A stretch of DNA of 64,000 nucleotides. It comes from Novosphingobium sediminis (GTDB lineage Bacteria > Pseudomonadota > Alphaproteobacteria > Sphingomonadales > Sphingomonadaceae). This document shows, piece after piece, positions 57,336 to 64,000 of the stretch (within the stretch, counting starts at the first letter, position 1; each line of letters starts with the position of its first letter). Made by a program: the position numbers and the translations under genes. The stretch lies in assembly GCF_007991615.1 (NCBI RefSeq), contig NZ_BJYR01000002.1:124001-188000 (forward strand), given 5' to 3'. The notes below the pieces were generated by a model, which searched no databases, was not told where the DNA came from, and saw only the letters and a program-made list of their open reading frames with translations.

Positions 57336-58922
57336 ATGGACCTGAAGACGCCGCTCGAAGCGGCCAAGGCCTACCGCGACGCTGCCCGAAGCACCCTCAC
57401 CCAGCGCCTCGCCAATCGCCCGGTCGAAGCGGAGCAGCGCGCCGCACACGGCTTTGCGTGGATCGCGACCAGCGTGGCCGCGCTGGAAGCCGTTGCAGCT
57501 TGGGCGGAGGGCAGCAGCAACCCGCTTGATGCACACGTCGCGCAACTCGCCTTTGCCGAAACCCTTGGCCAGTTGACAGGCGCTCTGCTCATGGGCCCCG
57601 CCGAAATGCTGCGCCCGGCAGACCTCGGCCTCACCGCCGAGGCCCGCGCCCTTGCTGATGCCGCCGCCGCACTGCTCGATGCAGACATGGCGGAAACCCG
57701 CAGCCTCCTCGCCGCCGCGCTGGCCGAAGGCCATTGGCCGAGCGAGACATTCCACGATGAAGCGCTCGATGAAATCCGCGCCCAGTTCCGCCGTTTCACC
57801 GATGCTGAGATCATCCCCCATGCGCACAAATGGCACCTCGCCAATGCGCTGATCCCAGACGAGACGGTTGAGGCCATGGCCGCGCTCGGCACTTTCGGCG
57901 TTTGCATCCCGGAAGAGTTCGGCGGCCTCGGGCTCGGTAAACTGGTGATGTGCCTCGTCAGCGAGGAATTATCGCGCGGGTGGATCGGCGCCGGATCGCT
58001 CGGCACGCGCTCGGAAATCGCGGGCGAACTCATCATGCTCGGCGGCACCGAGGCGCAAAAGGCGCATTGGCTGCCCCGCATTGCCAGCGGCGAAACGCTG
58101 CCGGTCGCGGTGTTCACCGAACCCGATGTCGGCTCCGATCTAGGCGCCCTCACCACTCGCGCAGCGCAGGACGAAAGCGGCGACTGGGTGATCCATGGCG
58201 CGAAAACGTGGATCACCCACGCCGCGCGTTCGGACGTGATGACGCTCCTCGTGCGCACGTTGCCCGATACTGCGGGGTATGCGGGCCTTTCCATGCTGCT
58301 CGTGCCCAAGCCGCGCGGCACCGAGGGCAATCCTTTCCCCGCAGACGGCATGACCGGCAGCGAGATCGAAGTCCTCGGCTATCGCGGGATGCGCGAATAC
58401 GCGTTGCAGTTCGACGGGATGCGCGCTCCGGCCGAGGCGCTGCTTGGCGGCAGAGAGGGCGCGGGCTTCAAGCAGCTCATGCAGACCTTCGAGGGCGCCC
58501 GCATCCAGACCGCCGCGCGCGCCGTCGGCGTCACCCGCCGCGCGCTTGAACTCGGGCTCGATTACGCTCTCCAGCGCAAGCAGTTTGGCCAGGCGCTGAT
58601 CCATTTCCCCCGCGTAGCGGACAAGCTCGCCGTCATGCTGGCGGAGTACGTCACCGCGCGCGAACTTTCCTACGCCGCCGCCCGCGCCAAGGATGATGGC
58701 CGCCGCTGCGATATCGAGGCTGGCATGGCCAAGCTCCACGCCGCCCGCGCCGCGTGGACCGCAGCCGATGCCGCGCTGCAGATCCACGGCGGAAATGGCT
58801 ACGCGCTGGAATACGAGATCAGCCGCGTGCTGTGCGACGCGCGCATCCTCTCGATCTTCGAAGGCGCCGCGGAAATTCAGGCGCAAGTGATCGCGCGCGG
58901 CCTTATGGCGGGGCGCGGCTGA
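57336..58922 (+). CDS. acyl-CoA dehydrogenase with N-terminal extension
   Basis: Flavin-dependent alpha,beta-desaturase, 528 residues. The core ACAD domain (about 145-525) includes the flavin-contact segment AVFTEPDVGSDLGALTTRA and the RKQFGQALIHF region; Glu509 in IFEGAAEIQ fits the catalytic base. The first 140 residues are an all-helical extension absent from short-chain ACADs, seen in some long or branched substrate enzymes. The start at 57336 follows the thiolase stop by one base, and its TGA overlaps the next ATG. Confidence 0.88.
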   Translation: MDLKTPLEAAKAYRDAARSTLTQRLANRPVEAEQRAAHGFAWIATSVAALEAVAAWAEGSSNPLDAHVAQLAFAETLGQLTGALLMGPAEMLRPADLGLTAEARALADAAAALLDADMAETRSLLAAALAEGHWPSETFHDEALDEIRAQFRRFTDAEIIPHAHKWHLANALIPDETVEAMAALGTFGVCIPEEFGGLGLGKLVMCLVSEELSRGWIGAGSLGTRSEIAGELIMLGGTEAQKAHWLPRIASGETLPVAVFTEPDVGSDLGALTTRAAQDESGDWVIHGAKTWITHAARSDVMTLLVRTLPDTAGYAGLSMLLVPKPRGTEGNPFPADGMTGSEIEVLGYRGMREYALQFDGMRAPAEALLGGREGAGFKQLMQTFEGARIQTAARAVGVTRRALELGLDYALQRKQFGQALIHFPRVADKLAVMLAEYVTARELSYAAARAKDDGRRCDIEAGMAKLHAARAAWTAADAALQIHGGNGYALEYEISRVLCDARILSIFEGAAEIQAQVIARGLMAGRG

Positions 58923-59782
58923 TGGGCGATTACAGCGCATGGATCGGCCGCGAGGAAGTGCGCCGCGATACCCTTACGGCAAGTCTCCTCGCCCGCTGGT
59001 GCGCCACGCTGGATCGCAGCACGCCCACCGATGTCGCACCCCAAGGCCTCCACTGGTGCCTGTGCACGCCCGACGCACCCACCGCCGCGCTCGGGCAAGA
59101 CGGCCACCCGATGCGCGACGAAAGTGCGGCGAGCCTGCTCCCGCCGCTCCCTCTTGAACGCCGCATGTGGGCGGCTGGTGCTGTCGAGTTTGTCGCGCCC
59201 ATTACGGCCGAATCCGCAATCGAGCGCCGCACCCGCGTGCTCTCGATCACCGAAAAGCAAGGCGGCACCGGTCCGCTCGTCTTCGCCGAACTGGCGCACG
59301 AGACCTTTGCAGATGATGTGCTGGCCATTCGGGAAACGCAGACGCTCGTCTACCGCGATGCCCCGCCTCCCGGCAGCCCGCCTGCTCCGCCGCCGCCGGG
59401 TGATGGACGCTTCGATGCCGGCGGATGGGACGCTACCCGCGAAGTGCTGCCCACCCCCGCATTGCTGTTCCGCTACTCGGCACTGACCTTCAATACGCAT
59501 CGCATTCACTACGATCACCCCTATGCCACCGGCACGGAAGGCTATCGCGGCCTTGTCGTCCACGGCCCGCTGATCGCGACGCTGCTGCTCGATTTCGCGC
59601 GCCGCACGCTGGGGAACGAAGCCGCGCTCGCCACGTTCAGCTTCCGTGCGGTCTCCCCCGCTGTGGCTGACGAGCCCCTTCACCTTGGCCTCAAGCATGG
59701 GGACGGCGGCCTGATCCTCGCCGCCCATGCCGCCGATGGCAGGCAGATCATGGCCGCGAAGGCCACCACGCCCGCGCCATGA
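58922..59782 (+). CDS. FAS1/HTD2-type (MaoC-like) hydratase, mesaconyl-C4-CoA hydratase-like
   Basis: A 286-residue double-hotdog hydratase. The catalytic region is RIHYDHPYATGTEGYRGLVVHGPL (about 194-217, key residues Asp198, His199 and His215). A proline-rich linker at 147-160 divides the two hotdog repeats. Relatives include HTD2 and Meh, which hydrates mesaconyl-C4-CoA to citramalyl-CoA. Next to a class III CoA transferase this pairing resembles Mct/Meh of the 3-hydroxypropionate bicycle, although the dehydrogenase and thiolase also fit plain beta-oxidation. Overlaps neighbours by 1 and 4 bases. Confidence 0.8.
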   Translation: MGDYSAWIGREEVRRDTLTASLLARWCATLDRSTPTDVAPQGLHWCLCTPDAPTAALGQDGHPMRDESAASLLPPLPLERRMWAAGAVEFVAPITAESAIERRTRVLSITEKQGGTGPLVFAELAHETFADDVLAIRETQTLVYRDAPPPGSPPAPPPPGDGRFDAGGWDATREVLPTPALLFRYSALTFNTHRIHYDHPYATGTEGYRGLVVHGPLIATLLLDFARRTLGNEAALATFSFRAVSPAVADEPLHLGLKHGDGGLILAAHAADGRQIMAAKATTPAP

Positions 59783-60735
59783 GCCGTATCGCCTTGCTCG
59801 GCGCCACTGGCACCATCGGCAAGGCCACCGCGCAGGCGCTTGTCGATGCCGGGCATGACGTCGTTGCAATGGTGCGCCGCGAACCTGCAAAGCCTCTACC
59901 CGGCGTAACCCTGCGCCGTGCCGATCCTGCCGATCCGGTCAGCCTCATGCACGATGGGTTTGCCGGAGAACACTTCGACGCTGTCGTCTCCTGCATGGCC
60001 TCGCGCACCGGACTGCCAAGCGATGCATGGGCGATCGACCACAAGGCGCATAGCCATGCGCTTGCCCTGGCGGACCGCAGCGGCGCGCAGCATTTCGTCC
60101 TTCTTTCGGCCATTTGTGTGCAGAAGCCGCGCCTTGCCTTCCAGCAGGCCAAGCTCGCCTTCGAAGCGGAACTGATCGCCTCAGGCCTGCGCTATTCGAT
60201 CGTGCGCCCCACTGCCTTCTTCAAGTCGCTCTCCGGTCAGATCGAGCGCGTCCGCAGCGGCAAGCCGTTTCTGCTGTTCGGAGACGGCAGCCTTACCGCC
60301 TGCAAGCCCATCAGCAACCGCGATCTTGGTGCCTATCTTGCGGGCTGCCTGAGCGAGGCGGAGCGGTGGAACAAGGTGCTCCCCATAGGCGGCCCCGGCC
60401 CCGCCATCACCCCGCGTCAGCAGGGCGAGGCGCTGTTTGCCATGTTGGACATGGAGCCCAAGTTCCGGTCAGTTCCGCCCGGATTTCTGGGCGGGATTGC
60501 CGGCGCCCTTGGCTTGGCCTCACGCTTGGTTCCGCCGCTTGCAACCAAGGCTGAACTCGCCCGCATTGGCCATTACTATGCAACCGAGTCCATGCTCGTG
60601 CTCGATCCAGCGACCGGGCGCTACGACGCCGCCATGACGCCGGAGACCGGCACCGACACCCTTTTCGATCACTACCGTGCGATCCTCTCGGGCACGGCAG
60701 CGCCCGATGAACGCGGCGATCACGCGGTGTTCTGA
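59779..60735 (+). CDS. bciA: NAD(P)-binding protein resembling BciA (8-vinyl reductase)
   Basis: A 318-residue extended-SDR/NmrA-like protein. Rossmann motif GATGTIG is at 8-14. PTAFFKSLSGQIERV, the following GKPFLLFGDGSLTACKPIS segment, and GHYYATESMLV near the C-terminus agree with what I remember of BciA, the NADPH-dependent 3,8-divinyl chlorophyllide 8-vinyl reductase of bacteriochlorophyll synthesis. No other photosynthesis gene is in the window, so either the host is an aerobic anoxygenic phototroph or this is a paralogue. ATGA overlap with the hydratase; 1-base overlap with the hydrolase. Confidence 0.7.
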   Translation: MSRIALLGATGTIGKATAQALVDAGHDVVAMVRREPAKPLPGVTLRRADPADPVSLMHDGFAGEHFDAVVSCMASRTGLPSDAWAIDHKAHSHALALADRSGAQHFVLLSAICVQKPRLAFQQAKLAFEAELIASGLRYSIVRPTAFFKSLSGQIERVRSGKPFLLFGDGSLTACKPISNRDLGAYLAGCLSEAERWNKVLPIGGPGPAITPRQQGEALFAMLDMEPKFRSVPPGFLGGIAGALGLASRLVPPLATKAELARIGHYYATESMLVLDPATGRYDAAMTPETGTDTLFDHYRAILSGTAAPDERGDHAVF

Positions 60736-61664
60736 TGTTGCGCCGCATCCTGCGCTGGACCGGCGCACTCGCTCTCATCGCCTGCGCCGCGCTCGCCATC
60801 TGGCTCTACGCGCCGGACAAGCCGCGCAGCGCACTGGAGGCCACCTACCCCGGTGACTATCGCACCGTCCTCGGACAGCGCCTGCGTTACCGCGATACCG
60901 GCCCGAAGGACGCTCCCGCCCTGATCCTGCTCCACGGCTTCGGCTCCAGCCTCGAAACATGGGAGCCATGGGCAAAGGTACTCTCGGCGAAATACCGCGT
61001 GATACGCCTTGATCTACCCGGTTTCGGCCTCACCGGTCCCGACGCTACCGGCGATTATTCCGATGCGCGCACCCTCACCCTCATTGCTGGCCTGATAGAC
61101 CAGCTAGCCGTTCCCCGTGCCGTGCTGATCGGCAATTCGCTGGGCGGCCGTTTCGCGTGGGAGTTTGCCGCCCGCTATCCTCAGCGTGTTGCAAAGCTCG
61201 TGCTGATTTCGCCCGATGGCTTCGCCAGCCCCGGATTCGAATATGGCAAGGCGCCTGAAGTCCCGTTCGTGATGAACCTCATGCCATGGGTCGGGCCGCG
61301 CTCGCTGATCCGCGCCAATCTTGCTCCAGCTTGGGCACATCCCGATGCACTCCCCGATGCTGTGCTGGATCGCTACCGCGATATGCTGCTCGCACCCGGC
61401 GTGCGCCGCGCGATCCTCGACCGCACTCGCCAGACGGTGTTGACCGATCCTGCACCGCGCCTGCGCAGCATAGCCGCGCCCACGCTGCTGCTGTGGGGCG
61501 AGCAGGACCAGATGATCCCTATCCGCAATGCACAGGATTACCTCAGCCTGATGCCGCACGCGCGATTGGTGCGCTTGCCGGGAATGGGCCATGTCCCCTT
61601 CGAGGAAAGCCCCGCCGCTGTGCTGCCACCGCTGAGAGCGTTCCTCGCCGAACCGGCTCCGTGA
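60735..61664 (+). CDS. membrane-anchored alpha/beta hydrolase
   Basis: A 309-residue hydrolase with an N-terminal transmembrane anchor (about residues 5-25), likely facing the periplasm. HGFGSS (67-72) forms the oxyanion loop, and the triad fits Ser135 (GNSLGG), Asp258 (GEQDQM) and His286 (GMGHVPF). The substrate is probably an ester. Last gene of the six-gene operon; no strong terminator follows. Confidence 0.87.
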   Translation: MLRRILRWTGALALIACAALAIWLYAPDKPRSALEATYPGDYRTVLGQRLRYRDTGPKDAPALILLHGFGSSLETWEPWAKVLSAKYRVIRLDLPGFGLTGPDATGDYSDARTLTLIAGLIDQLAVPRAVLIGNSLGGRFAWEFAARYPQRVAKLVLISPDGFASPGFEYGKAPEVPFVMNLMPWVGPRSLIRANLAPAWAHPDALPDAVLDRYRDMLLAPGVRRAILDRTRQTVLTDPAPRLRSIAAPTLLLWGEQDQMIPIRNAQDYLSLMPHARLVRLPGMGHVPFEESPAAVLPPLRAFLAEPAP

Positions 61665-61873
61665 AGCCACGCTCCAGCAGTTCGCTGGTTCCCGGCAACA
61701 TCCATGAACGTGGCCTACTCGAGACGCCCTTGCTGCAGCCTCATGCTGCACCGGCCGCCACCGCGATGGTGCTGGCAATCTCTCCGGCCCGACTTGGTCT
61801 GCGATCCTGAACCTTTGCCATGGCTTATGCGCAAAAACTGCAAGTCCACATGCGCAAAACGCCCCGCACTGGC

Positions 61874-61911
61874 TTGACGAAGTGAACGTTCCCAGCTAGG
61901 TGAACGTTCAC
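61874..61911 (+). promoter_or_regulatory. promoter with overlapping operator palindromes
   Basis: TTGACG (61874-61879) and TAGGTG (61897-61902) are 17 bases apart, a plausible sigma70-like pair. GTGAACGTTC (61882-61891) and a perfect 12-bp palindrome GTGAACGTTCAC (61900-61911) overlap it. The CG-centred palindrome is typical of LacI-family operators, which often control sugar-type receptors. Confidence 0.5.
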
Positions 61912-61961
61912 AATCGGCACTCAACCGGACAAAACGCCGGATTTCAGGGGGAAGAATCGCA

Positions 61962-64000
61962 ATGAAAGCATCGCGCAAGCCTGCCTATGCCCACCTCATG
62001 CTGGGGGCTTCGGCTGCAGCACTCGCTCTCACCGCGCAGCAAGCCGTAGCTCAGGAGGCCGCACCGCAGGCCGCCGCGCCGCAGGCTGCTGCAGACAGTG
62101 ACCCGGCGGGCGCCATCGTCGTCACCGGTATTCGCGCATCGCTCAAGAGCTCGCTCAACATCAAGCGCCAGGGCATTGGCGTGATCGACGCGATCTCGGC
62201 GGAAGACATCGGCAAGTTCCCCGATACCAACCTTGCAGAATCGCTGCAGCGCATCACCGGCGTTTCGATCGATCGCGCCAACGGCGAAGGCTCGACCGTC
62301 ACGGTCCGCGGCTTCGGCCCTGACTATAACCTCGTCCTGCTCAATGGCCGCCAGATGCCGGCTTCGAGCCTCGGCGGCTCGAGCGGTGCGCCGGCCTCGC
62401 GCAGCTTCGACTTCGCAAACCTCGCTTCGGAAGGCATTGCCGGCGTCGAAGTGTACAAGTCGGGCCGCGCCAGCCTCGCCACTGGCGGTATCGGTTCGGT
62501 CATCAACATCAAGACCCCGCGTCCGCTGGACCGTCCGGGCCTCCACGGCAGCATCGGCGCCAAGGCGCTCTATGACACCTCGGTCTTTGAAGGCCAGAAG
62601 GTGAAGCCGGAATTCTCGGGCGTCATCAGCGACACCTTTGCCGACAACCGCATCGGTATCTCGATCAGCGGCTCCTACCAGGATCGCCGCGCGAGCCAGG
62701 CGCAGTTCAACGCTGGCTGGCGCGAAGGCTACCTCGGCAACGAGAACAACTGGGGCTCGCTCCCGGTCGACGCCAACGACTGGCGCGGCAACTTCGACAA
62801 GACCGAGAATCGCCCGGGCCCGAACACCGTCTATCAGGTGACGCAGAACGCCGGCTACGACTTCACCACGTTCCGCCGCGAGCGCATCAACGGCCAGGCC
62901 GTTGTGCAGGTCAAGCCGACTGACACACTCGTCGCGACGGTGGACTACACCTTCTCGCAGAACACCATCGATGCGCGCACCAACAGCATCGGCGTGTGGT
63001 TCAACCACAACCAGACCAGCAGCAGCTGGACCGACGGCCCCGCCGCCGGCCCCAACTTCTATGCTGAAAGCTTCGGCCCGAACGAAGGCAAGGACCTTGC
63101 CATCACCGGCGCCGTTGCCGCGAACCGCTCGATCAACCGCTCAATCGGCGGCAACCTCAAGTGGGACGGCCCCGGCGGCCTGCGCCTTGAGCTCGACGGT
63201 CACCACTCGACCGCCGAAAGCAAGCCCACCTCGCCTTACGGCACGGGTATCGCCGTCGGCAGCGCGATCTATGGCGTGAAGAACCAGAAGGTCGATTTCA
63301 CCTCCGACATGCCGGTCATCTCGGTCGAGATGTATCCGGGTGCGGAAATCAACGCCGCGAACATCCGCCCGGCCGGCAACGCCTTCCGTACGGCCTATAT
63401 GCGTGACGAGATCAACGAAGTCGCCTTCCGCGGCGGCTACGATTTCGACGCATCGTTCATCGACAGCCTCGACTTCGGCGTGACCTACACCGAAAACAAG
63501 GTGCGCTCGGCATTCGGCGTGATCCAGAACGACACCTGGGGCGGTACGCTCTCGAAGGCGGACACGCCGGACGAGCTCTACACGATCCGCGACCTGCCGA
63601 ACGATCTCAAGGGCATGAACGTCTCGGGCAACGGGATCATCCCGAGCTACTTCGACATCAACACCCCCGGCCTGATCAACCTGCTCAACGACAAGCTGGG
63701 CATCTGCGGCAACGCACAGACCGCTGGCACCTGCCTTGCCAAGTTCGACCGCGATCGCACGATCCGCGAGCGTACCTTCGCGCCCTACATCCAGACGACC
63801 CACACGTTCGATCTGGGCGAAAATCCGGCGCACCTGCGCATGGGTCTGCGCTATGAAAAGACCAAGGTGGACTCGAGCGCGCTCGTTCCCGTCCCGACCG
63901 GCACCGTCTGGACCGGCGGTAACGAAACCGCGATCATCTACGGCACCGAAAGCTCGTTCGTCACCCGCAAGGGCGAATACGAGAACTGGCTGCCCGCGAT
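61962..64000 (+). CDS. TonB-dependent receptor, Xanthomonas/Caulobacter type (partial)
   Basis: The 5' portion of a large outer-membrane receptor, cut by the window end (about 679 residues visible). Signal peptide about 1-30, then TonB box AIVVTGIRASL and plug motifs EDIGKFPDTNLAESLQRI and RGFGPDYNLVLLNGRQ. These define the TonB-Xanth-Caul (TIGR01782) class, often involved in carbohydrate uptake. A Shine-Dalgarno-like GGGGGAAG precedes the ATG. Upstream operator palindromes suggest ligand-controlled expression. Confidence 0.92.
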   Translation, partial: MKASRKPAYAHLMLGASAAALALTAQQAVAQEAAPQAAAPQAAADSDPAGAIVVTGIRASLKSSLNIKRQGIGVIDAISAEDIGKFPDTNLAESLQRITGVSIDRANGEGSTVTVRGFGPDYNLVLLNGRQMPASSLGGSSGAPASRSFDFANLASEGIAGVEVYKSGRASLATGGIGSVINIKTPRPLDRPGLHGSIGAKALYDTSVFEGQKVKPEFSGVISDTFADNRIGISISGSYQDRRASQAQFNAGWREGYLGNENNWGSLPVDANDWRGNFDKTENRPGPNTVYQVTQNAGYDFTTFRRERINGQAVVQVKPTDTLVATVDYTFSQNTIDARTNSIGVWFNHNQTSSSWTDGPAAGPNFYAESFGPNEGKDLAITGAVAANRSINRSIGGNLKWDGPGGLRLELDGHHSTAESKPTSPYGTGIAVGSAIYGVKNQKVDFTSDMPVISVEMYPGAEINAANIRPAGNAFRTAYMRDEINEVAFRGGYDFDASFIDSLDFGVTYTENKVRSAFGVIQNDTWGGTLSKADTPDELYTIRDLPNDLKGMNVSGNGIIPSYFDINTPGLINLLNDKLGICGNAQTAGTCLAKFDRDRTIRERTFAPYIQTTHTFDLGENPAHLRMGLRYEKTKVDSSALVPVPTGTVWTGGNETAIIYGTESSFVTRKGEYENWLPA

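Noticed and set aside
60735-61664. BchO-type magnesium chelatase accessory hydrolase next to the BciA-like gene
   Set aside because: It has a membrane anchor and a generic hydrolase triad; nothing specific to BchO was seen, so only the family is given.

Overview
The window is GC-rich Gram-negative DNA that reads as a sphingomonad (order Sphingomonadales, Novosphingobium/Sphingobium-like). The signs are four large TonB-dependent receptors in 64 kb, alphaproteobacterial catabolic gene content, Tat-exported periplasmic redox enzymes and intergenic palindromes built on CTGAGCTTGTCGAAG. The order-level call is inference; no rRNA or tRNA gene was seen to confirm it. Every protein call rests on motif recognition by eye, not on a database search.

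1-17.6 kb is mostly housekeeping and mixed chromosomal genes: a sterol-desaturase-family hydroxylase, KatG, a TorF-type porin, folE, ftsB, a hotdog thioesterase, a Kef-type K+/H+ antiporter, a MarR regulator preceded by a phased array of dyads, a GNAT acetyltransferase, a PLP decarboxylase, a DUF1223 protein, a TonB receptor and a TPR-sulfotransferase.

17.7-30 kb looks like an amine-oxidation island. It holds a TonB receptor with a hairpin-rich leader, a divergent two-subunit molybdenum hydroxylase (IorA/IorB-like), a TetR regulator, a tryptophan-tryptophylquinone (TTQ) amine dehydrogenase set (heavy chain, MauE, MauD, light chain), a c-type cytochrome, and the molybdenum-cofactor helpers XdhC and MocA-like. 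The inferred route is amine to aldehyde (quinoprotein) to carboxylate (molybdenum enzyme), with electrons passed to the cytochrome. MauG and MauF are not in the window. glpK and a periplasmic amidohydrolase follow.

33.6-54.1 kb is a block of genes all on the minus strand. In transcription order: a ThDP E1-type enzyme, a TonB receptor, betB, betA, an APC permease, a dimethylglycine-dehydrogenase-like flavoprotein, a Rieske oxygenase, soxB, soxD, soxA, soxG, a YbaK-type tRNA deacylase and L-serine dehydratase. Together these support choline to glycine betaine to dimethylglycine to sarcosine to glycine, with serine going to pyruvate. Many joints overlap by 1-14 bases. An Lrp/AsnC regulator is divergent at the upstream end.

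54.9-61.7 kb is a six-gene plus-strand operon: CoA transferase, thiolase, acyl-CoA dehydrogenase with an N-terminal extension, FAS1/HTD2-type hydratase, a BciA-like reductase and a membrane-anchored alpha/beta hydrolase. The window ends inside a TonB receptor of the Xanthomonas/Caulobacter type, with an operator-like palindrome near its promoter.
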